DNA of 64,000 nucleotides from Cheilinus undulatus (GCF_018320785.1 NC_054885.1:5902921-5966920); one strand, 5' to 3'; shown: positions 27,201 through 40,600, counted from the stretch's first letter. The notes: generated by a model from the letters alone, not told the origin. Numbers and translations are program-made.

Positions 27201-30200
27201 ACCCTGCTGGGTTTACAAGACACCAGAGATACTGCTGCAGGGTTCCGACAAATCAGTTCAATACAAGCATTTACAAAGTTACCTGTTCCTTTTCTAGCTC
27301 AGCATTAAACAGAAAAGGTTCCTCTTCTGAAGCAAAACTCATTATTCAGCATTAATTGAAGACATTTTCCTAAAAGTACATCCCTTAAATCATCATAAAA
27401 TGAAAAACAAAGCAAAAATTAATCTTGTTCTCAGTTTCCCCCATAGTCAAAAACTCTGTCCTTCTATGGAGTGGAGTTAAACCTGCCAGTCCCTATAGCT
27501 AAAGGTAAAGCACACTGGCATCTTTTGCCTTCTAGTTAAATTATATCTAACATATTCACATCTTATCTACTCCAGTGATACTCAACACGTGGTTCTTAAG
27601 CCACATGTGGCTCTTTTAAGATGGTCTGTGGCTCTTTTGTGTCTTAATTTGAAATATCATTTCCCCAGAAAACCATAAAAAATGAAACTTCGAATTCAGA
27701 AATTATCCATTGCAAGTCACATTTATCAGTTTATTTCCCACAGTTATACAGTTGGCTTTAATTGTCAATCAATAATTTTTGTCTGTATGTTTCCATTGCC
27801 CTTATTAGAAAATTTTGCCTCTTTTTTCGCCAGTGCTTTAAGCCCACTTTGGCCACTTTTTTTGCCCCTTTTTTACTACTTTTATACCATTGTGCCCTTT
27901 TCACCAGTTTTGCCTTTTATCCTGCTTATTGCAATTTTTAATCTCTTTTTTGCTTTTTTTTTTGCCACTTTTGCCCATTTAAGCTGCCTTTACCATGAAA
28001 TGCCACTCCCCCCCTCACACACACACTTTTACCACTCTTTGCTGCTTTTTGTCCACTTTTCCCACCCTTTCTTGATGCTTTTCTGTCTGTTTTAGTCAAT
28101 TTTCACTCATTTTTGCCATGTTCTTGCCGCTTTTGGATCATTTTTGCCACTGTTGACTCATTTCTTTCTCACTATTCACCCATTTTTGCCACTTTCTGCC
28201 CTTTTTGCCACGTTTCACCCATTTTTACCACTTGTTTGCTGCTTTTTAACCATTTTTGCCACCTTTAACTTAATTTTGTTGCCACTTTTACCCTTTTTTA
28301 CCAACTTTCACCACTTAGATTGGGGCTCTTGCGAAGGTATTTTTCAACAGTTTGGCTCTTTGGTTGAGCTGGGTTGAGAAACACTGATCTGCTTACAAAA
28401 ATAGAATTATCCCTCTATACAGGACTTCTACTATATAGACAGCTTTAAGTCACTATCTTCTAGCTATGATATCCTGCAAAGTCAAGAAATGTTTGAATTT
28501 GTTGCAAAAAAAAATGCAGCACTTCCACAAAGCAGAAATAAACACCTCTGAAGCTCTCTACAATGTTCTATATTCAGTACTGTAATACTTGGAGACACCA
28601 GAATACCCTGCATTACTGTGAGTGCAATATTGTATGTAGAATGTAGGGAAACTCCCATTAAAGGGTCTCTATATCATATCAAATAAAAGCATATATTTCT
28701 GGAAACTTTTGCACTAAAGCGAGGGAACTACCCACCTCGGTCTCAAAGTCCATGTTGAGGATTCTGTCAGCTTCATCCATCACCAGAAACTTCAGAGCTC
28801 GTAGAGAGAAGCCTTTTGTGTTCTCCATATGGTCTATTAATCGCCCTGGTGTGGCTGTAAAGATACAAGATTCACTTCATCAGATGGCTGATGTGCAACC
28901 AGAATGTTACAATTCAATATAGTCCTGGCCAAAATAAAACAACACAGATACCCATTTTAAAAAAGGGACACAAATGTAGATTGGGTAGTCCTTTAGTGTA
29001 TTTACATAAAAGTACAGACAATTCCTGTAAACTGTCTATACTGCACAAAAACATGAGAAGTGTTTCAGTAAGCAGGGCAAGACAACCGTTTAGACCATGT
29101 GCAAGAGTTCACTTGGAATTTTTAACCAAGAAAGTGTGTAGGTAACTGCATGATAATAAAAACAATGGAATGATTAAATATTTCAACAACTTTATTGTGT
29201 CAAATGTAAGCTTCAGTTATCAGTTTTTTTATAACGATGCTAACCCTGGAAGAGAAAGAGTCATGAACTGCTACTAATGACATCTGTGTTAAAATACTGA
29301 TTATAATGTCACTTATGATCTTACCGATAACTATATGAGGTTTTTTAGCCAATACCAAAGACTGGGACATCATATCAATTCCTCCGACAATGACCGCTGG
29401 AAAAGACAAAAGTATAAGTAAAAAGAACCAAAGAAATTAATCTGAATCAATTCAAACCATTAAGCCTTTCATGGAGACGTACCACATTTCACTCCAATAC
29501 TAGAGCCCAGGGCTTCAAACTGCTCTGAGATCTGAAAGGCCAGCTCTCTGGTGGGGGTGAGGACAAGGGTGTGAAGTCTCTGCGGGGAGGACAGCAGGGA
29601 CTGAAGGATGGGCAGAGCAAAAGCACCCGTCTTTCCTGAACCAGTTTCTGCCAGGCCGATAACATCCTTACCTGAAGAAGACAGAGGAAAAAAAAACAGA
29701 TTTTAATGCATAAAGAACAAAAGCAACATCAATAAATCAGAAATGTAATTCTCCTGGATTTCCAGACCCCAAATGTTAACCTATGAGGCTGAAATTGCTC
29801 TCGACAGTCTTTCCCTTATACAGACTCAATATACACGGGTGGACTATCCAGCTAGATTTCAGCAGTGTTTTGGCTCTTTCGATTCTTTTAAATCCACATA
29901 TAATCACCATTTAGACTAGCCCCTTGCCATCTACTGCTCAAGTAAGAGCAGCGAGTAGCGCCAGTCTCTGTAAGAGATCAGAGAGAGACAGAGAGATAGA
30001 GATCTACACAGTTATGGTCCTACTTAGATTTAACAAATGAAACTTTTAATCACTTGTGTTTTTGGGCGACTATCTAAATGCGTTTATCCCAGCTTGCTCA
30101 ATGATGAAAATATAAATAATATATCCAATGCTTTAGTCCTAATAAAATGGCACATATACTATGTTACACTGACATGGCTCATTCTGCTGCGTTCACAGTA

Positions 30201-30791
30201 CATCCTTGTGGTTATGTAATATTTTGAATATAGGGCCACTTGCATCTGAGTACTTTTACGTTGTTTACTTTGATTAAAAATTTAACAACAAACCCGACTA
30301 TGTCATTTACCACTGATTTAAAGCACATCTGATGTGTTACTATGATCACTCACCTTGCAGAGCCACAGGTATCGCTTCTATCTGGATCTTTGTTGGACTC
30401 TTCCATCCCAGCTGATCACACGCCTCACACAGAACCTCAGTAACACCCTGTTTATTAAAAAACACACACCCGGTAATACACTCCAATAAGACACAGAAAA
30501 CACTCTATCACCAAATGAAACCAGCTACCAGGTACCACACAAATTTGACAAGTTAAATACCGTAATTTAAGCTTAGAATAGCTAGCTTAAACAGCTGCAC
30601 TACAGCTTGTTTATTACGCTACTATGACGTTTCCTCTTCCATCTGTCAAATAAACTCACCAAATCTTTAAACGTCTTCACTGCTTCATCATTTTCAGCGC
30701 CATTAAACTGACTGTTATCATCATCACTACTCGAATCTTCGAGTGTTTCATCTTTATTTGGTTTCACGCTCTCCTCCAGACTGTCCGCCAT
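24276..30791 (-). CDS. ddx47: DEAD-box RNA helicase DDX47 (12 coding exons, complete)
   Basis: A nucleolar ATP-dependent RNA helicase (yeast Rrp3 family) of pre-rRNA processing. Coding exons: 30660-30791, 30354-30447, 29483-29671, 29325-29396, 28736-28854, 26789-26860, 26540-26656, 26260-26406, 25792-25929, 25623-25693, 25410-25539, 24276-24449. All junctions are GT/AG and in phase; the total is 1455 bases, 484 residues (human 455). Visible motifs: Q motif with Gln66, motif I AETGSGKT at 83-90, PTREL, TPGR, DEAD at 189-192, SAT at 220-222, [10 protein letters not shown] at 334-343, HRVGRTAR at 364-371. [12 protein letters not shown] and [13 protein letters not shown] are diagnostic of DDX47. 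An in-frame ATG at 30806 would add five residues; 30791 (MADSLEES) fits the family better. The last exon has a (GGA)n tract giving seven glycines. Introns hold a LINE fragment and a hAT element. Confidence 0.96.
24850..25350 (-). mobile_element. LINE fragment, C-terminal part of ORF2, in the last ddx47 intron
   Basis: Minus-strand frames read [18 protein letters not shown], then [20 protein letters not shown], then [11 protein letters not shown], then NAMEGLCIL. This is the characteristic tail of ORF2 in a fish non-LTR retrotransposon. It is broken by at least one frameshift and several stops. The plus strand carries the matching 'tccatccatcttcatcggct' end. It lies between the exons at 25410 and 24449. 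Confidence 0.8.
27573..28386. mobile_element. hAT-like element carrying minisatellite array A
   Basis: The left end is cagtgatactcaacacgtgg; the right end, read inward, is cagtgtttctcaacccagc. Flanks atctactc (27565-27572) and atctgctt (28387-28394) agree at six of eight positions, consistent with an aged 8-bp hAT duplication. Just inside are 'ccacatgtggctctttt' and 'tggctctttggttgag'. The centre is a TTTTGCCAC-type array. It sits in the ddx47 intron between the exons at 28736 and 26860. Confidence 0.7.
27830..28305 (+). repeat. Minisatellite array A, CCCATTTTTGCCAC units
   Basis: Repeated 'ccatttttgccac', 'tttgccactttt' and 'cacccattttt' phrases with a loose 18-22 bp period. All three plus-strand frames stay open for long stretches, giving low-complexity Leu/Phe/Pro translations. 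These are artefacts of composition, not genes. Confidence 0.8.
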
Positions 30792-32388
30792 GCTTTCCGT
30801 CCCCAACGTGTCGTCAGCTACGCAGTGCGCCTGTGCGGAAACTTACTGCAATGGGTTAAGGGAAATGTAGTTTACGAGGCATACGCTTGTTCCGTTATTG
30901 TAACTTTTTACAGTCTAACTTTCCAACTATGTTATTGCAATCTATGATTGTAACGTCTTGTCAAATTACAAAAGATTTCCATTACAGCTGTTTGAGAATA
31001 TATTCCACATCAAAATTTATAAGTTACCAGTAATATCGATAAAAATAACAAAATGGTTAATAACAAAAATGAGATAATGAATTAAGAAAAATATTTAAAA
31101 TAAATTAAATAAGACTAGCAAGTTAAAACTTTAATTTGTTTCTCAACAATGGGAGAAAATGTGAAATTCAGGCTTATCAGGTCATTAGTAGAAGCACAGA
31201 TTTGTGTTAAATTTATCTAATCAATGCTGAAAAGTTCGCTATTAATACAAGCCCCCAAAGGCTTTTATGCAAGATTACCCTCATTTAAATATTACTATAT
31301 TATTTATTTTCTTAACTTAAATTTCAATTTACATTTGGAAAATGCCTGTTAAGGCGTTAATATCACGCTAATCAGGCAGAGTGAATAAGCACTGCATTCA
31401 GATTTACAATAAATAAATAAATAAATAAACTTTAATTTTGACATATTTGTATGTCTTTTATTAATGTCCATGTGCTGCTTAAACTGTCAGTTATAACAAT
31501 TAAAACAAACAAAATAAATATTCTTCACATATATATGCATCAACCTCTCATGAATGTTTTAACTTTACTTTTGTAAAAATTTATACAAAGCTTCATTTAT
31601 TCATATTAGTCATAATTTTTGTTAGAATAGCTCCCTCTGTATATTTTATTTTGAAAAACTTAATTGCTAATTTATTTGGTAGTTCTGTTTAAAACATACA
31701 GAGCACATTTATGTAGATAGACATTTTTATGCTTATCCGTTGTAAGGACTACAATGAATGTCTCACATGAAATTACATTCCTACTTTCTAATAGAGCTGA
31801 AAAAAAAAACACTTAAACATGAGGTCACACTGTTTTGGTGCTTTTATTTAGCTGCAGAATCAGTGTCAGTTCATTTCAGTTTTTGTTCAATACAGACATT
31901 GTATTTTGCCAATGACTGACAAACAATCCATGCCTTTATTTTGAAGTCCAACATGTGTAAGAGATCACCAATAGAATAAAACAAAACAGTCATAAAATTA
32001 TACAAAACATCTGGCCGTTGAGAGAAAAAATACAACGTACTGATTGACAAATGAACTCCAATCTAGGAACGTTTTCTTTATAGAGCAGAGAATAGTGTTG
32101 GTTTATGTAGGCATTGAGTGGCACCTATTCGAAGGTTTCCAATGAGGTTTATGATCACATTTTATGTGTACACAAAATTCACATTCTCTTCGATACAGCT
32201 AATAATGTATCAGTCAGAAAAAGATGAGCCTTCTCAGTGGTCTCTTATTTACTGAAAAGAATCTGATCTAGCTGACAGCCTTACAACAGCTACCTCTATA
32301 ACCCTTACAGAAAACACAAAAAACAAAGAAGGACACTCCTGTAGTTCAGACTGTTCCATGGAAATTCACCCTGCTCCTTCTCAGAGGG
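30792..32388. other. Intergenic region between ddx47 start and wbp11 stop, with wbp11 3'UTR
   Basis: The ddx47 promoter must lie just above 30791, where the sequence is moderately CpG-containing up to about 30890. An (AATA)n microsatellite is at 31407-31425. Minus-strand AATAAA signals at 31935-31940 and 31843-31848 lie 450-550 nt past the wbp11 stop and are plausible poly(A) signals. Confidence 0.5.
31843..31848 (-). terminator. wbp11: Candidate wbp11 poly(A) signal AATAAA
   Basis: A canonical minus-strand hexamer about 540 nt downstream of the wbp11 stop codon; another is at 31935-31940. Confidence 0.35.
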
Positions 32389-35300
32389 TCAGAGGAGTCC
32401 CTCCATCTCCCTCATGAAGGCTTCATACACCTGGTCCTTTGTCTTCATATTAGGCTGAGCCACAGCACCCATCTGGGTGGGGTTAACCATGGGACCGGCT
32501 GCTGTGTGCTGTTTCTGCCCCTGACCAACTCCCATGCCTTCATCCCTCCGCCCACCAATACCTCCTCCTGGTTTCTCCAGAGGCCCTGGAGCCACCCCCG
32601 GCATCGCTCCAGTCTTGTCCCTACGCACCCTCAGCGCTGTGGGCACGAAGCGTGTGACCTCCGCCTTCGTGTTGATGATCTGAGGTTTGGCGGAGATTGT
32701 AGCCCCTCCAGCGCCAGCCCCTGCTGCAACACCGCCTCCAGCTGCTGCCACAGAGGTGATGTTGGCCCGCTTCTCGATGGTGGCTGCGTGGTGGGGGTTG
32801 CTGCCGGCGCCTGCTGATGCTGCAGCCGTCCCAGGAGGAGGGGGCATCTGCATGACACCAGGCCTCATTGGCATGGGAGGGGGTGGCAGGTTGCTCTGAG
32901 GGGCGTCCTGATTGGATCCGGAGCCTTTCTGACGCTGCTGGACGATGCTTGGAGGAGCGCTGAGAACGTTCGAGTTGAGAGGTGGAGGAAAGAGCGAGAG
33001 CGGGGGCGCAAGTGGACGTGGGGGGCCTCCTGCTCTCGGGGGAGGAGGGGGGATACCTTTAAAAAGACACGAGACAGATGTGTTTGGATGAGACAGGCAC
33101 GAGACATTCCTGCACGCCACTTTTAAGACGTGAAACAGACAAGCTTAAATATTTCTAATGATGTGGAGAAGACTTTAAACCAAATATACATTCTCTGACT
33201 GTGCTGTTTGATAGAGAATGATGTCACGTTTACTCAATGGAGCAAAAACTGTATACAGACACAGTAGATCTTTTGTTAGAAACATATCTGCACGTGCACA
33301 CAGATGTTTTCACATATGTGCCTACCTGGTGGTGCTGGAGGTGGGAGTCTGGGAGGGGGTCCTCGTGGTGGGGGGCCTGGTGGTAAGCCAGGAGGGGGGC
33401 CTGGTGGAGGACCGGGAGGTCGACCAGGTGGAGGTCCAGGAGGCAGGAGACGAGGCATTGGACCCCTTATGCCTCCAGGCATACCAGGAGGCCTCAGGAA
33501 CGGAGGAGCACCTTAAAATAACAGTATTTATTTTTAGTGCGTGAAACAACTTGATATGGATGAGGAATACTAACAACAGTACTTTGCATTCCTTGCAGAT
33601 GAGTACAGCAATATTATCAGGTATTATTTCTAATTAACAACATTCAGATCTGTAAAAATAGCTTATCTTGTGTTGCTTAACCCCCTTAACTGCTTGTAAG
33701 AGGTGCTGTGACCAATTCGGAGTTGCTGAATATTTTTAATAATCATATATAAGAAGGGTCTTTCATATTCAACCCTGAAAATAAAAAAAATTTCTGCACC
33801 ATCTAGTGTTGGTGCTCTTTGACTTCCTCGCTAACCATTCCCAGTCAATTCAATCATGAAGTGGAATTCAAATGTATTTTTTCAATGTAACTATCTTGTA
33901 CCCTATGGTACCTCACTGACATCCCTTTGTTGATCCATCAGTGCTGACATGTTTCAGTCAAAAGTTGTTTTTGTAGACATTAATGTGCTGTAAATACATG
34001 GTTTCATGGTTTGTGAGAATGTGCCTTAGATGACAGGAATTGTCACATATGTAAATCCTTAAAAGAAGGGTTAATGATATCATCAGCATGATAGTGGTTT
34101 TAGTGGATGAAAGCTAATATTGAAATTCCAACCACTATATTGGCCGTTGATATTGGTCCTATGTACAAATAAAGTTGTGGAGTTTTAGACAAGATCAACA
34201 GACTTATGTCAGCTGAAATCTTTCTTTGTTGATCTTCAATCCTTAAACTTTAAAGTGTATTTTAAGAACTCAAGTTTTAGGTCTGAACAACATTTATATA
34301 TCAGTTATCAGCTAAAATGGATTTGTAATTGTCAGCATTTAAAGTATCAGCAAAAATCAAATAATGTGCATCCGTAATATAAAAGGATAATTCAGATAAA
34401 GTTTGGTTTAAAAAATATAAATATAACCTGATTCTTGCACATACCCAGCCCTAAAGCACATCCTTAAAACAACAGGTTCAAGTTAAACAACCCATAAAGG
34501 CTCTAACTAACCTGGTGGAGGGCCTGGAGGAGGGCCGGAGGGAGGACCAGGGGGCCTCATTGGAGGGGCAGGGGGTGGACCCAGAGGTGGGGGTCCTGTC
34601 ATCGGTGGACCTTGCAGATGTGGAGGTCCCTGCTGCCCCACAGGTCCAGACGGTGGGGGTAGACGCTGATTGGCCATAAGGTGGGGCTGGCTTTCTCCTG
34701 GTGGTCCTCTGTCCTCGGTGTCTGAGGTCTCTGAATCATCTGTGTATTCTTCTTCGACCTCTTCTTCCTCCTCCTCTTCAGGAACAGACTGACCTGGAGA
34801 CAGAGACGTGATATTGCTTCAGAAATTCTTAGCAGTTTGAACTCAGAAAAGGCACCAGTGCCTGTCATCTGAGATGTTTAAACTTTGATTTGATTCTGGT
34901 AAGAATCAAACTGTATTGATACCTGCTTGATAACATGGCAACAGAAATATGAGTCTTATAAAATCTTGTTTTTTATCATTAAAACCCTGATACCACTTAA
35001 TAGAATAGCTGAGATTGAATGGTTACTAAACACGCAACAACAAAATGTACTTCAGTTTAAAACCTTGACATTCTTACCTGCCATCCTCAACATCATGGCT
35101 TGTAGAGGAGTGATAGCCTTGGTCCTTTTCACAATCCTCTTCTTCTTCCTCTTTCCTTCACGAGGAGCGTCTGGAGGCATGTCTGCAAAACGTACACTGC
35201 GACCTGAAGTAGAGAGACATTCATCAAGACAATGAAGAAGTCTTTGAAACCACTGCCAGAGTAAAACAATGAAACCAGCACTACACAAGGCTTGCAGTTT

Positions 35301-38261
35301 GCAGTGCACGATGAACAGTGGCTACTTTTGCTGTGATCAGTGGGTGATGGTGGCAGCTACACTTGTGGTCATGATGGTGCATGTCTCAACATTTAATACA
35401 GGCTTACTGGTCGCACTGGTATAAAGGAGGAAGCTAACGTTTTAGGTAAAAATGGTATTGCAAATGCATTTTATTCTCTGGATTTTAGAGTAATTCACAG
35501 CTCACATGCCTGGTGAACAATGGGAGATATCTGTCAGGGCATGGATCAACTATGATCCAATACACCACAAACAGATCTAATCTGTATACCCTCAGTCATC
35601 TCTTGGCTCATACTCTGAACTGTGCTGCTCTTTGGCAAATATAATCATGTAAGATACATAATCAGTTGAGGATGTTAGTTTCTGTTTTGACAGTATTGTG
35701 GTTTTGAAGATACAATTACTAAATAATACACTCAAAAACCCAGAGACACTCACCAGCATGTCTGTCATTTCTGTCTCTCTCCTCTTCTCGTTCCCTCTGA
35801 TCATCCAGCCTGTCTACATTCATTCTCTGGTCGCCGTCGTCCCCTTCATCTCTCTCATCCTCACTGTCATCCTCAGAGACGCTTTCATCGTCGTCATCAT
35901 CTCGATCTCTGTCGCTGTCACTGCCGCTGTCTCGATCTCTCCCTACATCCATGGCAGACTCCTTTTCAAGACCAGGAATGGAGGGCTCTGCACATGGAAA
36001 GAGGAAAGGGAGAAGGGTGAGCAGCTACAATTTTTTTTTAAAAAGTGCTTTGATAAGTCCACTGAAATGTTTAACTTGGAAATATAGTAAGTAAAGACAA
36101 CATTTTGTGTGTTACCAATTTCTGTGCCATATGGTCGTCGAGAGGGAATGCCATACAGGGCAAGGACCTGTGGAGGTGGGGGTCCAGGTGGGGGACCAGG
36201 GGGCTTCTTTCCTGGAGGTAAACGTGGCACACCTGGAGCTGTGGCCAAGGTGGGTCCAGAAGATGACGACAGAGGACCTTTACTGAAAGAAAAATAAAAA
36301 AAGAAAATCATCTCAGGGGTCCATTATTGGTCAGCCGCATCCGATATGCACTTAACTTGCAGAAACATTAAAAACAGAACATTTCAGGCATCAATCTGAC
36401 TGACCAAAGCTTGGACGTTACAGGTACTGATCAATATGCTTACCCAAAAGCAGAGCTCTTCTTCAGTATGGAGGGAGGCTGAGCCCCTGGTAGAGGGATG
36501 TCCTGGATGTGGATATTGGACGGGGCGTGAGGCATATCTGGTAAAGGGATGCTGTCGACCTCCACTGACTCTGCATTCTGTAATAAAAAGGTAGACAAAT
36601 GATATGATACTTTAGAGTAAAAGCACAACAGATAAGAAAACCATTTACAGATTTGTGTAAACCAAACCCATCAACACTCGTACTTAATTCAAGATCTTCA
36701 AATTGAGATTTAAAAGTGTTAATCATTAAAATATGTTCACCGTGATTGTGTGTTTGTATCCCAAATAAGCTTTATAAGTGTTTATACAAATCTTCCATTT
36801 CACTCCTACACAAACCCCCAAAACTACAGAATAAAATTATATCATGTACATCTTAACAAATACATACATGAAATCTCAAAAAACCCACCTTGACTGAGTC
36901 AAAATAAAGAGCCAGCTGCCCTCGTTTGGTCTCATAGTCCAGCTCTAGTTTACGCAGCTCCTTGTAGGTGTCGGGGTTCTCTCTCTCATACAGACGGACG
37001 ATACGTTCAAATGTCTCACGTAGCTTCTTCCTCTTGTCCCTCAGAACTTTCTCATTCAGCAGCGGCTGCTGAACTGGGTTAAACTCTGCCAAAGACATAA
37101 CAGAAATATTTATTTCTGGGCAAAACACCCAACATTTTTATGAAACCGACAGGACAAAGACTCTTTGGATATGATAAATGGAAAAGTGGACTACCTTTAT
37201 TAAAAGCCTTAAGAAGGACATATACAGTGCTTAGCACATTTATTAGACCACCCTAACCCTAACCAAAGTAAGGTTTATGCCACAGCTGCTCTAAATTAAC
37301 AGCATTGGTAATTACCAAAATCTTTTTTTATGTTTCTGCAATGGTTAAAACACCAATAAATAGAAGCTCTTTAACCCAAATGATATTTTTAATGCTGAAA
37401 TATCATTATTATTGTTATCCATGATTTTTCAAATTTACTGATTTACAAAAAAACTGAAAAAATAGTAAAGCACATTAATATTTTTTGATTCATATGTCAA
37501 ATTATAGTTATTTACTTGCATTCCTGAACAGAAAAATGAGTGTTAGTGGTTGAATGTTATGCTTGATTAATTTCTGACTTCTCAGAGAAGCCCAGTGAGC
37601 CGGCTCAAATTTGGATGAATTCAGTTTGAAATCCCTCATTCCTGTGCAAAATGGTAAAACGTGGAGAGCTCAATGAAAATGAAAGAGTCTGCATTAAAGC
37701 CCTTCATGATGCTTGATGGTCTCTGAGACAAATATGACAGGTGGTCTAATAAATTTGTTAAGCACTGTACATGTGCAGACTCAGACATAATTTTACATGC
37801 AAAAAGCTTGTTCAGCAGCAGCAAATGAATTCAGCCCTCTCACCCATCTCATCCAGCTTCTCCATGTCCCTGATTATCTGTCTGGGATCCTTCATCTTCA
37901 GCACTGCTGCTCTCACCATCATCCTCTGCTTCTTGTTCTGAAAGAGAGATTTAAATACAATGTTTTTAAAAAAGCCAAAAAAGAATCAGTTTATATGTAA
38001 GATCAAGAGAGTAACAGATGATGGTAGATTTCAAAACCATAAGCACCTTTTTCAACTCCCTTTTCCTGGCCTCCTTTCCTGTAAACAACAACAACAAAAA
38101 AAGAATAAGTTAAATATCATGCTGTCAGTAAAACAGACTGATCGTTCTTTTGGTGTAATCCAGCAAGGTTCGTCCTTAGTTCATCACTGGTACTTACTGG
38201 CCTGGTCGGTGGGGTTCATAAACTTCCCACTCTTGGTGGAGGAGGTCGAACGTCGCCCCAT
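32389..38261 (-). CDS. wbp11: WW domain-binding protein 11 (11 coding exons, complete)
   Basis: A nuclear pre-mRNA splicing factor that binds WW domains and protein phosphatase 1. Coding exons: 38198-38261 (exon from 38284), 38047-38078, 37844-37937, 36889-37085, 36444-36577, 36116-36282, 35754-35987, 35078-35203, 34512-34793, 33326-33511, 32389-33056. All are GT/AG and in phase; the total is 2184 bases, 727 residues (human 641). The N-terminus MGRRSTSSTKSGKFMNPTDQ and FNPVQQPLLNEKVL define the conserved Wbp11 domain. IPLPDMPHAPSNI and IPLPGAQPPSILKK follow. Exon 7 is an Asp/Glu/Arg-rich segment. SVRFADMP in exon 8 is the RVxF-type PP1-docking motif. Exons 9-11 carry many PPGPPPG repeats, including the PPGRPPG type that binds WW domains. 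The C-terminus YEAFMREMEGLL is family-diagnostic. The extra length is mostly in the acidic and proline/alanine-rich parts. Confidence 0.96.
34126..34376. repeat. GGGATGCAC-family repeat fragment in wbp11 intron
   Basis: It shares 'gatattggtcctatgt', 'tttaggtctgaacaac', 'ttgtcagcatttaaagtatc' and the end 'aataatgtgcatcc' with the fragment at 4948-5175. Non-coding; it lies between the exons at 34512 and 33511. Confidence 0.5.
37225..37768. mobile_element. Internally deleted Tc1-like element with 28-bp inverted ends and TA duplication
   Basis: The left end cagtgcttagcacatttatt and the right end (inward) cagtgcttaacaaatttatt continue inward identically for about ten more bases. The element is flanked by TA at 37223-37224 and 37769-37770, the Tc1/mariner target. 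Near the right end a fragment reads MVKRGELNENERVCIKALHD on the plus strand, resembling a transposase N-terminus; the rest is gone. It lies in the wbp11 intron between the exons at 37844 and 37085. Confidence 0.85.
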
Positions 38262-39270
38262 CTTGCTGGTGCGTCTCCTTCACCCTGCAAGATAATGAAG
38301 CCCCAGAGGAATGACAAATGTGAAATTAGTTATACCCAGAAAACCTCTCTTTATGTTGAATTTTATTTCTTTCGCTGAGCTTAGAACTTTTATCTAAAGG
38401 CACAAAGTTTCAAATTTTAACTTTTTACTTGATTTCTGTTGTTTTTTCCTGACTGATAATGTACATGTAATTTTTGTTTCTTTGATGTACTTATAAGATT
38501 GGCGGCACTTGATACAAGGAAAGCCTCTTAGGGACCAAAAAGTGGGTTGCAAAGCCATTTTCGCTGGCAGACATTTCTCTTTAAAAAGGTATACGATGTG
38601 CTTTTTATTACGAATGATCTATCTCCTTTCCTTATTTCCATTTAATCTTCGTCTAAATTGCACAAAAACGTTCCCAAAATTTGAAGGCAGTTTTGACTAG
38701 GCCAGGCAATTAGGCAGTGTGCCTCCAATGTGCCTGTTTAATAGAACAGATCTAGTTATTCAAAGCTTGAGTACATTTCTATTCGTAAAAATCATAGCGA
38801 TAGAATAATTTGAGATGGAAAAATATGGAAATATCTAACTTTTGACAACCTTGCTTCTGCCTGAGCATATTCATGATGATCAGATAAGGATAAACAACTG
38901 CATGCATAACAAAAAAAAAAATCTTTACATGTTGATAAATTGAAGGGATACTCTGGTTTCAGTATTATTCAACAGATAAAACACTTTTCTTTTAAATTAC
39001 TCTGACTTCAGCTACGTAGTTAGCTCTACTAGGATTGTACGAAGCTAGTTGACTCAAACTTCAGTGATATACCATCTCTATAGGTCGTTTAAACATACCT
39101 AATGGCTATTAATCATGACTGAAACAGTGAAAACAGCTCTATACGAGATCTAAAACTCCTGCAGTCGTGCAGCATTTAGCTGACAGAGCTAGTTGCTAAC
39201 GTTAGCCTGCACTTTTAACTAAGGCCGCGTTAGCATCTATAAGAGCAGAGGAGGTAAAAATACACCTTAC

Positions 39271-39430
39271 CTTCTATTAATAAAACCTGTTGAGCGAAAC
39301 GCCCAACACAAACACCTCTGGACACCAGAGGTTATGTGAAATGCCTTGTTTAAGCTCTGAAAGCGGTATCCAAAGGCTTCAGGACTCTTAGCACGACTTC
39401 GTTAGCCGTGCGCCATGTTTACTGCCGCGA
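39271..39430 (-). promoter_or_regulatory. wbp11: Probable wbp11 noncoding first exon and promoter
   Basis: The minus-strand donor TAGAAG|GTAAGGTG at 39271/39270 pairs in principle with the acceptor CAG at 38287-38285 ahead of the start-codon exon. The stretch 39310-39460 is CpG-rich (cgttagccgtgcgcc, gccgcgagcgagagcgg), as for a housekeeping promoter. The upper limit is approximate. Confidence 0.55.
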
Positions 39431-39679
39431 GCGAGAGCGGAAGAGGAAATACGACGTCATCAAAATAAGCGATGCTTTTTCAAAAATGAAAACCTTAATT
39501 TTAATTTTACCCTTTTAATTATGTTATTACTACCTAATATCTTAAAATCAAACTCAAATATATTTTATCTATAATTTTTCGCATAATATGTTCAGTACTA
39601 CCGGAAGCTCGTGAAGGCTTCTGCTCTCTAACGGTCAGAGTTAGTAACTACAACCAAATCTGACAGACAAGGAAGCATG

Positions 39680-40600
39680 TACAGTACTGTGAGAAGTATT
39701 TGCTCCTTTATGATTTCTATTTTTCTTCATAGTTGTCACACTTATCAAAGAAATTAAACATTAGACAATTAACTTGAGTTAATACAAAACGCTGTTTTTA
39801 AAATGGCGTCCTACAACCCAAGGGCACTTGAATTTGAGGTTACAAACTGATGGTCAGAAGATTCTCCCTCAGGAGAGCAGAATTCATGGCTCAGCACAGC
39901 AAGTATTTAAGGTCCTGAATCAGCAAGGCAGCCCCACACCATCACACTGTCACCACCATTGCATTTAGTTATTCTCCACATGTAACAGGACCTTCAAAAC
40001 AAGTTAAAATTTTGTCTCTGAATATTTTTCCAAAAGTCTTGGGGCTCATCGAGACATTTGAAGTCAAACATGACGATCCTTTGTGTTCTTTTTGGTCAGC
40101 AGTGGTTTTGGCATGGATGCCATTTTTGCCCAGTCTCTTTCTTACTGTTGAATATGAACACTGACCTGCAGGTCTTTAGATTTTGTTCTGATTTCTTTTG
40201 TGACCTCCTGGATGAGTTGTCCCATCCCTTGGAGTAATTTTGGTAGTCGAACGACTCCTGGCTGTTTCAAGTTTCTCCATTTGTGGATAATGGCTCTCAC
40301 TCTGGTTGGCTGGAGTCTTAAAGCCTTAGAATTTGCTTTGTGACTCTTTCCAGACTGATAGATGTCAATGACTTTGTTTCTCATCTGTTCTAATGGTGCC
40401 ACAATGTGTTTTTGGATCTTTGAGTCCACTTTACTTTGTCAGGCAGGTTCCCTTAATAAATGAACCCCTCATTTAAAGCATCTTTGTGTAATATCAAAAG
40501 TTGTTTGATGACCTGAAACATTTAAGAGTGACTAGTATGGCTGTGTTATGTCACAGAAGTTAAAATGAAATAAGTGATTACCCGTCATTAGGTTCGAAGC
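39680..40600. repeat. Composite DNA-transposon repeat containing a Tc1 transposase N-terminal fragment
   Basis: The left part begins 'acagtactgtgagaagtatt' followed by 'tgtcacacttatcaaag'; the right part has 'gatgacctgaaacatttaag' and 'agtgactag', which read as imperfect inverted counterparts. Within it, minus-strand 40142-40429 encodes a helix-turn-helix-like Tc1 N-terminus (VIDIYQSGKSHKANSKAL, then IIHKWRNLKQPGVV). No catalytic core was seen in the same frame. Boundaries are approximate. Confidence 0.6.

Noticed and set aside
33276-33544. Open frames opposite the wbp11 proline-rich exon, Gly-rich on the plus strand
   Set aside because: Antisense of the CCN-rich proline codons of wbp11; a shadow of the real exon.
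37251-37264. Telomere-like CCCTAACCCTAACC
   Set aside because: Only two units, just inside the terminal repeat of a Tc1-like element in a wbp11 intron; no interstitial telomere array.
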